Below are positions 41,691 through 52,946 of a DNA stretch of 64,000 nucleotides, in pieces. The DNA is from Hirudo medicinalis (lineage: Eukaryota > Annelida > Clitellata > Hirudinida > Hirudinidae). The translations under genes were made by a program, and so were the position numbers. The first letter of the stretch is position 1, and each line of letters starts with the position of its first letter. The stretch covers positions 178,277 to 242,276 of the forward strand of contig MPNW01000218.1 of assembly GCA_011800805.1 (NCBI GenBank), written 5' to 3'. The notes under the pieces are model-generated. The model was not told where the DNA came from and did no database searches. It saw only the letters and a program-made list of their open reading frames with translations.

Positions 41691-43117
41691 TTCACATATA
41701 TTCGTTGATGTGAATTAGGACATAATGTCCCTAAACGGCTCCACAATTACAGCCAGGACAGAAACCATCAGGAAGCCCTTATAATTTCCTGATAACTTGC
41801 CAAACATAAATTCAATACAATGTAATGTAATGTAATTTGTAATCAACATTGCTCAATTTTATAGATAACAACATTTTTATTGTTTCAAAGTTTTCTTCAC
41901 ATGTTTTACAGTCAATGATTTTCGAGAGTGACTTTCATGTTTATTGAAACCTCGAAATCACATTTTCTAAATTTTTAAGATAATGCATCAAAATACTTTG
42001 ATGATAACCACGAACGTGTAGTTAACAACAACAGGCTCAAATTTCCCAGGAATAAAAGTTTTATTTAGTGAGTTATTACTGAGCATCCTCATGATTTCTG
42101 TTCTGACTCTTAGCCAAGAGATATTGCACTATCATCATCATCATCATCATCATCATCATTATCATCGTCATCACAAACCTCAGTGAAAACCCATGTGCAA
42201 GCAGAACATTCCTGAGATCATTATCTCCACACTTTCCACTATCTCTCCCATCTGCACTCGGAGTGACCTGCTCCGGGTGACCTTTGACCCCCGTCAAATT
42301 CCTCTCGTTCGAAGACTGAGAGTTGTCGGAGGGCGTCGACAAGGAATCTGAAGCACGAAATGTAATGTCGATCGACAATATTATTGGATGAAGTTCCAAT
42401 TGGTAGCACTAAAAATTATTTTAATTCATTCATTCATGATTATTATCACGACCGTCCTCCTCGAATGTAGGAAAAACAATGGTGCAGACGTTAGTTAGCT
42501 AGTGCCTTCTGAATGACTGCCACTGAACAGCCACCACGACATTCGGGTGACGGAAAGAACTCTATGGCGACGACATTTATGGTGCCAGAACGAACGATAG
42601 AGGCGGTGAAAGAATAAAATACGTTCCACCGAGCTTTAACATTTTTAATAAATGCATATCAGATTTTCATTCGAATTCAATGAAAAAAAGTCACAAAAAT
42701 TCAAAACAATCGAATTGGCATTACAACACTCTGAGGTTAGAATGAGCGAAATCATGAGACAGGAAACACTTTATCCAAACAAGACCATCAAAGGAACTAG
42801 CATTGCACATCGATGCTGCAAACGATCGTTATCCCTCACCTTGACTGCTCCTCTCAGGTGGATTTCTGCGGGAGCCTTCTTGAGCGAGACGGTACTGGAA
42901 GACGGGCTGAGGACAGAGAGGCACCTCTCATACTGCTTGCATCTCTGTGAAGCCATGTGGTACAGGTAGGCTTCCTGCAATCATGGCAAGGAAATTTCAG
43001 CATCCTCCATTATGAAGTCATAACGAATCTGACAATCTGACAAAAAGACAAAATGTCTCACCTTGTCTAGATAGTCTTTGTGACCAGTCTTCTCCATGTT
43101 CCTTCTGTTCTTCCTGC

Positions 43118-43149
<32 letters not shown>

Positions 43150-45423
43150 CCTTCAATAATAATACCTTAAATAATGATGGTAATAACAATAATATCACTT
43201 ATAATAAGATAACACACCATGTCTTATAATAATAACACACCATGTCTTATAATAATAACACACCATGTCTTATAATAATAACACACCATGTCTTATAATA
43301 ATAACACACCATGTCTTATAATAATAACACACCATGTAATAATAATAATAATAATAATAATATTAGTAATAATTGTATCATTATAATAATGTTTTTAGAA
43401 GAAATTGAGGATGTCTCACTTTTCAGCGAAGAGTTCCTTGTGCAGGATGACGTTGTTCGCGCGAAAGCTTAAAAAGAGCTCTCTGAAACAGAGGTTAAAT
43501 TCAATTCATCAATCGTTCAAATTTCAAAAGCCGACATCCGCTCGTCCAATCCGAATTCTCGCATCGAGTCGACATTCGTTCGGATTGCCGAGTCGTCCAA
43601 TCAGTTCATTCGTAGACGCGATCGACTCCACCCATGCTCACCTGTAGGTATCCCAAGAGGTCTCGGTGGGAAATATTCGCACCCACTTGCCTTTCCTCTC
43701 GAACTCATCCTTGAACCTCGACAACATCCTCTGCTCCTCATTGGTCAGCTGCCAATTCGTCGTGTTGTCCGTAGACTTTGTGTCTCGAAGGAGCTGGTTA
43801 TTGTTGCTTGTCAATACTGCCGCTTCACGATTCTGTACGATGGATAAATTACAAATGACTATGGTTGCAGTAGCAATGTAGTATTGGTCGCAATAATTTA
43901 TGCAATTTCCATGTCATTCATATTGAGCACAATCACAATGGCTATCGTCGTCATCGTCATCATCATCACCATATTGAGCACAATCACAATGGCTATCGTC
44001 GTCATCATCATCAGTATCACCAGTGGCCATCATCATCAGTTTCAACCACCCCAGTCTCACCCTGAAAACTTTCTGATGGAGACAGAGCTTCTTCCTCCAC
44101 CACAACCTCTGAAATAAGTGTTTAATTCTGTGCTCTTTCTAAATGTTCATCAATTCATCAATTTTTATGGATCGGTGGTGATGGGGGGGGTGGTAGCACC
44201 GTGATACGGGAAGCTGATTGGCCGAGCCTCTCGAAAATCGTTGCAATTGAAAAATTAAAACCAAAAGGTCAAAACCTACCCCAACTTTTGTCGTCTTCAT
44301 TTTGTTGGCGGCAAGATTCGCAAAGTTCTTCCTCGTCACTGGATCTTGGCACTCCACTCCTGTTGATTTGCATAATTCACGTTCATTAGGTTCGGGTCGA
44401 ATCAACACCATAGAGATTGAATGCACTCACCGACTAAGTTCAAAAGGTCGGACACCATGTTCGATTTCACTTTTAAATCCAAAGGGGCATCGCTGATTGG
44501 AAACAAGCACGTCGTCAATTGAATTAACAGCCAATCGCAGGTGATAGATTAACAATCGTTGGTGATAAAAAATAGCGAAGCAGCCAATGAACAAATGAAT
44601 GTGTTGAATAATTAGAATGAACCACAACTCACCAGGCCAATGAGGGAGAGAGGTTGACTTCAAGCACCCAAGGTTTGAAGTTCTCGTCCAATAGGATGTC
44701 GAAACCGAATAACTCTGAATAACAATAACAACAAACATTACAAAATAAGACATATTTATAATAAGCTAGTTTATAAAGTGTTTCCGTTATTATAACTATC
44801 ATCATCATCATCATCATTAGTCTGGGCATTTAAGAACAAATGAGAAGAGTCCCGCAATCAGGTTCTCACCGAAGCAGTTTGCCTTGAAGTTGATGAAGGA
44901 CTTGCAGGCGGCAGAGATCGGAGTTTCTCCGGCGATCATCGTCTTTATGATGACGTCCTCGATCGACAACATCAGCGCTGGAAATGTGAAAATGTTCTCG
45001 TGACGACGTCAAAATATGATCATCGCATGAGGAGCATCAATTAAGCTATTGGACTTAATAATGACAACGTCCAGGTTTGCGGTGATTCAGAGGGCCGAGA
45101 CGATCATAACTATTAAGGACTTCGCCGAGCAGAAATTGTAACACTTTACATCAACTTTCAGTGTTACATTTTAATCAGCTACTTTAGAAACTTTGTTGGT
45201 TAACAAGGACGTGGACCACACGCAACGGCACTAATCACCATCATCATCATCATTATTTTTCACTCACACGTCGTGTCGTGACCCTCTTTCCTGAGGTGCC
45301 TCAGCAAGGCACCGAGGGTCCACTTGCTACCCTGATTTTCAACCTCTGAATTCTTGTTGCTGGAAATATGACAAGTAGGTTAATTTATTATAATTGAAAT
45401 GTAACTATTATTATTATTATTAT

Positions 45424-45455
<32 letters not shown>

Positions 45456-48235
45456 TTACTGCTAAGCAAATAAAAGTAACTTAAAGATGTAATAAGTTTC
45501 CAAGTAGAATTACAAAGTCGAAAGCATGCTGACAACTTTATGACTATGACTCATTCTGACCTTATAAAGGACCTGCTACGTTTATTCACACTGTAATTGG
45601 TCAAATGCATGCAGGTGTTACTGATGGCCTTGGTGCTTTTGTCGAACGGGATGGTGGCAAATCGGGTCAGACCCTCCTCGTACAGGTATATGACCAGTGG
45701 ATCGAATGAAGTCACGGCTACATAGAGTCTGATGTCAAACTTCAGTCCTGCATCATGCATAGTCAATTAGTTTAAATATAGAATCATGACCATACCAACA
45801 AATAGCCTCTTAGTCAAATTAACCACACATTTTAAGTCTGGCTCGTCATAAGAACGACCAATTGAAAGTCATTAAATGTTGTCAAGTGACGATGGTGGTG
45901 GTCACAGGGTGCTAACCGTTTATGAGCAGTGGATTCGTGATGTACTTGCAAGCTACTGCTTTGTCTCCGCTCAGACATTGTTCGGGCTGTAATGACAGGA
46001 GAGAAATCATTATTTTGGTCATAGAAAATCAAATTCACTTTTAAACCAAAGCTTGATGGCGATTGGCTCCTGACGGTCGTTTACCCCATCATTACAACTT
46101 TCGAAATCATCCTCACAACCATCATGGCTAAATGTCATGATCGTCATCGTATTCACCATCGTTAATACTCACATTGGTGGTTAAAAAGATGCCCCTCCCC
46201 CTTGAAAGTGCTGCAGGTTTGATTATCCAGGTGCTCTTCTCCTTGTAGGATTTGGCTGGCATTGTGAATATGCATGAGTAAGTAATTATTCGTGGCTCAG
46301 AGGCACTAAGGGCACATAAAATGCTCATTTAAGTACTTTACTCGACAATCGCACTAACCCAAAAATTCGTTGTATTCGACCGGCAAGATGAAAGTCTGAG
46401 GCACAAAGTCGAAATTCTTGAAGCCCTGCAATTGTTGGATAAATATGTCAATGTGGGCACGTCGACCGACCCCTGGGTCCCACGGAAATAATGTCGCGAA
46501 GAATTTGACATGAGCTCGAATGTTTAATTCATACTGCAGTATCCCGTGACACGATCAGCATCTTGAATAACTCAAGAGGCTCTCGATCCCCGAGTGATGT
46601 TACCAACAATGGCACCAATAAATTACTAATTGTAACATTGAATATCACTAGTCAACTTCACAATGAATAATAATGAGCTTTACAATGAATAATAATGAAC
46701 CTTACAATGAATAATAATGATCCTTGCAATGGATAATAATGAGCTTTGCAATGAATAATAATGAATTTTGCAATGAATAATATTGGACTTTGCAATGAAC
46801 AATTAGCCTTATAATGAATATTAATGAGCTAGCTTCATCTAGCTTCTTAGTCCACCCACCTTAGCCTGTTGCATCTTCTCAACGTTCTTGTAGAGCCTGT
46901 CCTTGCGTGTGATTTCGAAAGACCTGTAACATTGAAAATGAAATCAATCAGGAATTGCATATGAGCAGTTAATGTGCAATAATGATATCATCATCATCAC
47001 CACCAACAACATCATCATCGTCTTTAATAAGGCTATTAGTAAAATCAGTATTATTGCCATCATCACCATCATCATAATCACTGTTATGACAATCATCGTC
47101 ACATGCACACACTTCGTAAATTTCTCAAGTGCTTCTTTGCACTTTTTCAAGACATCTCATTATAATAACTGTGGACAATGCTATCACTGCCAGCAACATC
47201 ATCGTCATCATCACCACCGCCATTGCCATAATCATCGTCGATACCAACCTTGGAAAGTGATTGACCCTTTGAAAAGACTGCATGGAGGCAAGGAACTGGG
47301 GCTTGACATGCGACCCCATCCAGCAGAGGTTGTAGTCCAAGGCCTCCTGATCGGTCTCCCTGAACCCGTGACCCACGAGGAGGTTCTCGATGAGATGGCA
47401 GGTACTCCTGCCCTGTTTGTAGGTCAGCCGGTACTTTGCTGTTGTGGTTTGACAAGAAATTGATTTGAATTGTTTGGGGTAATGTTATTAATTGGCATTT
47501 AAACTGGCATTTCAAGGCCAACATTATTAAAAATTATAAAATTAATTGCGGAGCATTTATTTAATTAATTTATAATTAATTTATAATTATTATTTTTATA
47601 TAAAAAAAATATTGCTACTTATAGGTTTTAACTTTAGAAAATACTTTGTAATGTTTGAATATTAATGAGATGCAAATTAATGCAAATTAAGGCAAAATGT
47701 AAATGTAAATGTAAATGTGTTAACCTGCAATGTCTTTATGTTCAGGGAGGTCATTTACAACACCCTCAGCCCTGAACTTGAAGAGAGTTGTTCTGTTGCC
47801 AGTGATGCAGCTGAGCACAGGATGGCAGACGCTGAAAGCATTACAAGCTCCCTGGTTATTGAGCAGGTTTAAATTGCAAATAAATTTATTTTCATTTTAC
47901 TTAAATGAATAATAGATGAAGTCTGCTTATTATAAATTGGAGTCAGTCTAGTAAATATGACACTAATCATAAACATGGGCCATATTACTTAGAAACCATT
48001 CACAAATTTTATTATTACTCTCATCACATTTATTGATATAACTTGCTTAATATAATATAATGAGAGCTCACTTCTCGTTGACATTTTCGGCTTCTTCATC
48101 TGATGTGACATCCTGGTCTTCCACTTCATCATCTTCTCGTGATATGAAACTGGAATTTGTGTCATCATCTGAGGCTGAAGAGGTCCCATCCTCAGTGTCT
48201 GTTGGACTCAGGTCTTGTGTCAAGAATTTGTCCAT
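38946..48235 (-). CDS. TTLL5: Tubulin polyglutamylase TTLL5 (27 exons)
   Basis: Adds glutamate chains to tubulin tails in cilia and centrioles. Exons, 5' to 3': 48072-48235, 47725-47851, 47249-47438, 46860-46923, 46359-46425, 46173-46255, 45917-45986, 45561-45747, 45268-45359, 44870-44977, 44633-44714, 44431-44492, 44280-44359, 44061-44108, 43642-43832, 43420-43482, 43062-43116, 42840-42974, 42179-42347, 41505-41586, 41293-41439, 41064-41173, 40785-40945, 40214-40423, 39880-40059, 39172-39769, 38946-38976 (about 1,185 residues). Catalytic landmarks are [54 protein letters not shown] and [10 protein letters not shown]. Downstream [25 protein letters not shown] and [17 protein letters not shown] match the TTLL5 C-terminal extension and separate it from TTLL4. 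Phases agree at all junctions except exon 1/2 and exon 18/19, each short by one base. The intron after 39880 starts with GC. Confidence 0.93.
40556..40592. repeat. (ATA)n microsatellite, TTLL5 intron
   Basis: AAT/AAC run in the intron between TTLL5 exons 23 and 24. Confidence 0.8.
41655..41690. repeat. (TA)n microsatellite, TTLL5 intron
   Basis: Pure TA run in the intron between TTLL5 exons 19 and 20. Confidence 0.85.
43118..43150. repeat. (AAT)n microsatellite next to the TTLL5 exon 17 acceptor
   Basis: AAT run that starts immediately at the exon 17 acceptor (minus strand ATTAG|CAGG), so the microsatellite itself supplies most of the upstream intron sequence. Confidence 0.8.
43205..43345. 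repeat. 23-bp minisatellite, six copies, TTLL5 intron
   Basis: Six near-perfect tandem copies of ACACACCATGTCTTATAATA plus ATA between exons 16 and 17, followed by another AAT run. Confidence 0.9.
43918..44025. repeat. Roughly 50-bp tandem duplication with (ATC)n, TTLL5 intron
   Basis: CATATTGAGCACAATCACAA and the following GGCTATCGTCGTCATC occur twice in direct succession between exons 14 and 15. Confidence 0.8.
46656..46835. repeat. 22-bp AT-rich minisatellite, TTLL5 intron
   Basis: About eight degenerate copies of a unit like CAATGAATAATAATGAGCTT between exons 4 and 5. Confidence 0.85.
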
Positions 48236-49399
48236 AACTGGTCTGTGTTAGACAATTCTATTCAGTGAATTATGGAAGATGATTAACGTTGTTAAATGGT
48301 CAATGTAATTTCTTTAAAACTATCCAAATATTTGAAGAATTAATAAATTCATTCATATCACCACTTTTTACAAATTTTGAATATTTACGCTCAGAAAAAA
48401 AGCTGGGCCAAAATAGCCAAATTTCTAATCAATGCAAAGAAGTTACATATATAACTTTCAACTAACTGACATCTTACGCAATCAATAAATTAAATTTATT
48501 TTCTTCTTCAATGCGATGATGCCTTAAAATTCAACACAAACATAAACAAGAATTTGACAGCCAGCAAGCGGCAGAAGTGCGTCAGCGGTCGCTAGGAAAC
48601 AGTCAAGAAAAATAAACAGACAAAAATAGATTTAAATAACCGCATTTACAAACCCTGGACTAAAATATACAGTTAGACTTAAAACGGTGAACTGTGATAA
48701 CTCCTAAGTATTACGATAGACCTCTTTGAAACACGTTCTTCAACATACATCTGAGCGAAATACGAAAAACACTAAATCGGTGTTTACATTTGCTTTAATG
48801 AATAAAATTTTATTTTAAGTGACTGAAGCATTTTTATAAAATTATTAATAACTTGCAAAACCTCTATTACATTATTTGACAGTGTTCTAATATTTCATTC
48901 AATTATTTGAAGGACAAGCTGAGGCATGTACTTTTAATCCCAAAAATTTTGAAAATCAGAACCACCGTCGACTCAATTAAATAATCCTCTTTAGGTAGTT
49001 TTGCGTGGATTAACCCTAGCAGCGAATGCCCATCCTCAGCTCGCTATTCTAAAATTGTTTTACGAACGCTGTCAGAATCTAAGCACACTTTTAAACCGCT
49101 TCCACTCCAATGTACACACACCCTTGCAAAATTACTTTCAAAAAAGAGTAATAGTTGACACTCAACAGTAGAAAATTCTCTTGAATAACACAAAAATAAT
49201 GTTTCTTCCCAGAGGGAATGCTGTTTCAAATTTTCAAAAACTGAAGGTCTTCCAAAGATGATTTCCCTGGCACAGTCACAAGACTGTTTTTTATGGACAG
49301 GAAAACTTGATTCCAATGAATTCTCCAAGTCCATCACTGTCGATTGCTCCACAGACAAGATTCCCGAGTTTGAAATCCCCAATCCCAATTTAAATTCGG
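48236..49399. other. Region between TTLL5 start and sequence gap; possible exon on minus strand at 49044-49399
   Basis: 48236-49040 shows no gene and should contain the TTLL5 promoter. From 49399 down to 49044 the minus strand is open for about 115 codons, running directly out of the N gap and ending in a stop at 49044. The translated composition (SNSGILSVEQ..., WEETLFLCYSREF) is not low-complexity. It may be the last exon of an undetected gene or read-through 3' UTR of TAF1A. Confidence 0.3.
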
Positions 49400-49691
49400 N
49401 NNNNNNNNNNNNNNNNNNNNNNNNNNNNNNNNNNNNNNNNNNNNNNNNNNNNNNNNNNNNNNNNNNNNNNNNNNNNNNNNNNNNNNNNNNNNNNNNNNNN
49501 NNNNNNNNNNNNNNNNNNNNNNNNNNNNNNNNNNNNNNNNNNNNNNNNNNNNNNNNNNNNNNNNNNNNNNNNNNNNNNNNNNNNNNNNNNNNNNNNNNNN
49601 NNNNNNNNNNNNNNNNNNNNNNNNNNNNNNNNNNNNNNNNNNNNNNNNNNNNNNNNNNNNNNNNNNNNNNNNNNNNNNNNNNNNNNNNNNN
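49400..49691. other. Sequence gap (292 N)
   Basis: A run of Ns immediately downstream of the TAF1A stop codon on the minus strand. Confidence 0.99.
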
Positions 49692-49720
49692 GCAATTCCA
49701 AACCATTCCAGGGATACTGC

Positions 49721-51162
49721 TCAGGAATCCAGAGATATGTCCAATGCCCGGGCCTTATTCAGAAGCTCGAGTCCTTCTGCAGTGACTGATGCATCCTTTA
49801 AGGTGTGAACGATTCTCCTATAAAACTGGCACTTCTTACCAAGGAGTAAAAGGGCCACGGAAGCTTTGGAAAGATCCAATTCTTCAGAGGCAAGTCCGGT
49901 CCATTCCTGGAAGTGATATTCAGGCCACCAATCTTTCCTTAATTCCCAACAGGATTTAAGACATTCAAGGACCTGCTCTTTTCTATCAGCATCACTCAGG
50001 CCTTCCACCAGAAGTTTAGCTAGGAGTTTCCATGACTCAGCAGCATTTTTCCAGATATGATAATCCAGAAGGTTGAAGAGCAGTTCAACCTTGGAAAATC
50101 CGACCTCTTCCACGTTACTCGACACCAGTTCTAGCACAAGGATGTCAGAAGGAAGCATTCTGGAGATCTTGAGGAGAGTTTCGGTGATCGAGTATTTGTC
50201 AAAAAACTGGGCATTCCGCATGTAAAACTTGTACAGCATTTTCGAGGCATTGGGATTCGTCTGGTAAGACTCTTCATAGTCCTTCAAAACCTTCTCGGCT
50301 GTAAACAATAGCTCAGAATTTTTTTCCACAGCAGCATGGTGCTCCAGTATTTCTATGTGTTTCGTAACAATCACGTCCCAAACTCCTTCATACTTCTCGC
50401 ATTCCGTGAAGTAACGAACGGCCTTCTCGGCCGCCTTCTGCAGCTCTGCCTCCTCCTCTTCTGAGTTCTCCAGCACATCAATCTTCATGCGAATGACATT
50501 CCACTTTATATAGCTATCAGGCCTGGATAATAGTAGTCGTGCATCAGTTCGGATGTGTCTTCAATCGGTGCCAGGTTCTTGGGCTTTACTTTCGTCTTGA
50601 CAGTCTTGACCTTGACGTTCAACAGCTCGGACACATCGTCAAGGACCACTGAGCCTCCATTCATCTTGTGAATGCCATCTGGTAGTCTGCTGATGAGCTT
50701 GAAGTTGAACAAATCAACCAGGATCTCTTCCATTCCCCTAGTCGCCTCTTTTCTAACAAAATCTGCCAAATTGTCAAAGGATTGTGAACCACACTTCAGC
50801 CTGTAAATAATCTCCAAGCCTACTTTTAGGAGAATATAATGGCTCTTGCAGAGGGGTGATTTGGACAGAGTTTCCAGTACCTTCATGGCTTCCTGCCATT
50901 TATGCAGCAGCATGCATTCTCTTAATTCTAACATCAGCAAATTAATGTCTTGAGTGTTCTGCCTCATCGCAAGTCCATCGCTCAGAACAGACGACGATCT
51001 TGCATCTCTGCACGTTAGAAACCAATAATATAAATCATCTGTATTCCTTTCGTTTTCCACATCTAATACCTTGTCTTCTGCAATGTCGATTGACAGTTGC
51101 AGCAACTCCTCGAACAGTTTTTTCTCACTTCCTATAAGTTCGAGTTCCCCTTGACTAGCCAT
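49721..51162 (-). CDS. TAF1A: TAF1A, RNA polymerase I SL1 subunit; single exon with one frame break near 50505
   Basis: Subunit of the TBP-TAF complex SL1/TIF-IB that recruits RNA polymerase I to rDNA promoters in the nucleolus. From ATG 51162 (MASQGELELIG) an open frame of 218 codons ends at 50506. The following frame, one base behind, runs to 49721 and carries the strongest family signals: GVWDVIVTKHIEILEHH, SWKLLAKLL, RKDWWPEYHF and ALLLLGKKCQFYRRI, which match VWDPFVKSYVEML, AWKYLAKYL, RKNWWPGFHF and LLLGKGCRYFRYI of vertebrate TAF1A. The two frames overlap at a TATATAAAG stretch (50490-50510) with no room for an intron. Together they would give about 470 residues, close to human (450). 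It is predicted to be built of helical repeats. The other SL1 subunit TAF1B is 7 kb away. Confidence 0.85.
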
Positions 51163-52946
51163 AAATTAAAAATATCGTTTTCAAATTTAATTAATCTAAC
51201 ACTTCTAAAGTAATCAGTGGACTTATTATTTTCAACTTAACGTTCTTATAACTTAAAAGACACTCGACGTGCGCTTCTTCAAAATTACCATCGATAAGCA
51301 ATGAAATGTAAACAAATAAGATTTTAATTCCACATAGATATTTAATTATAAGAAATGTCTGTGATGTGGCGAAGTATAATTATCATAAAATGTTTTTATT
51401 ACGTTATTTTATAAATTTCTTGTTTTAAAAATATTATTATTAAATTTAAAAGTGTTAGTAAAAAAAAACGTACTGGCACCAAAAAACCTGGTCTCGAATA
51501 TAAGTTGCAGGCTGTAACCTCTCTCAGTAAGAAAATGTATTTAATCTGGACAAGGACACTTTATTACAAAAAGTATAACCATTATCTGACAAATAAATTT
51601 ATGTAATTCGATACTATAAATCACATCATACAATATTTATTCTACTTATCTACTACTTATCTGTGTTTGAACACGTCTGTCCATCAGGACCGGAATACTA
51701 TTGGCGGCGTATCGCACTCACAAGCACGCGTGGTCTCCGAAATCAATGTCAATGCCTTATGCAGGTTGGCCGAACGGAGAGCAGTCGCGGGCTGTCCGCT
51801 CCAAGCTATGTTTACTTTAAAAACGTCGTTTTCCGCGAAACGAAGAACAATTGATGACCGTTTAATATGTATTTGTTGTTATTTCTCAAGCAAGTAAAGG
51901 TTTGTCTTTCTTTTTTTGCTTTCTCATTACCTCATCAAGAAAACATCGTCGGCATATAATCTCCGAATCGGTATTCCATGCTTCTGTAATTTCATAAGCC
52001 ATTTTGCATAACTCAAAAATGAAATTTCGCTAAAGTGACGGTGAATCTAATCTAGTAAGTGCGCGGCTCCATCGCCCTCAGCGGTCGGATCAGCAGTCCG
52101 GTCGTGCAACTGACACGGCTAAAATATGCCCAATAATGATTTTTATCGGCGCCATCATCTCCCCGCCGTTACCAGCCTTATGGAGCCTTTCGCAAAATTT
52201 CTCAAGTAATTGATACTTTGGAACTAAATCAATGCCTTTCCTAGCCTCCATTTACAATAAGTCTCGTAGGAATGATATTTCAAAGCGGAAAATGTGCGAC
52301 TTTCTCCATGACGCGTAAATCAAGATCACGACATTACCCGGTATTTGTAATACTGTCACGTAGCGAGGCTCTACTGACTTGGACTGATGCTTTTCTGGCT
52401 TTTCGAACTCAACGCGAGAGGCTTTTCCTTGACAAATTTCGCAGTTATTAGCTAAAAATCTCTGTGCCGCACTTGTAATTAATAAACAGACATTAGTTGA
52501 AGGCCTGAAGCCAAGATGGAATAGAACAGGAAATAATTAATGGTTTTTAAAAATAAGAGAGGAAACTATTAAATCGTATTTTCAAATGCGGATCCAGAGT
52601 TAGATTCTCTTTGACTGACACGGCCTCTAGGTATTCTGGACATGATTAAATCTCTGTAGACGCCGAGCAATATAGAATCAGAATAATCACTGTTTGAGAA
52701 GACATGCGGAAGCCGACTCAGAAATAGGGTTTCCTGTATCGGCGGAAGAAAATTGATTCTCCCTTTATAAAATAAATATTGATTTACGTTGAATGCTTTC
52801 AAGATAGAATTACTCCAAAGGCGACGGCCTTAGCAGTTTTAACGAAAACTTCAAATGACACCAGGTACAAAATGCACGCCACATTAATCTTTTATGACGT
52901 AAATCTGCACCTTTCCGCAGAGTCGGATGACAGGGAATTAATCTAA
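51163..52946. other. Intergenic between divergent TAF1A and stonin-like genes
   Basis: No supported gene. Short open stretches (51663-51897 plus; 52569-52802 minus) lack homology or splice support. It should contain both promoters. Confidence 0.5.

Noticed and set aside
43118..43345. CRISPR-like array (regular short repeats)
   Set aside because: It is a head-to-tail 23-bp minisatellite without unique spacers, inside an animal gene intron.
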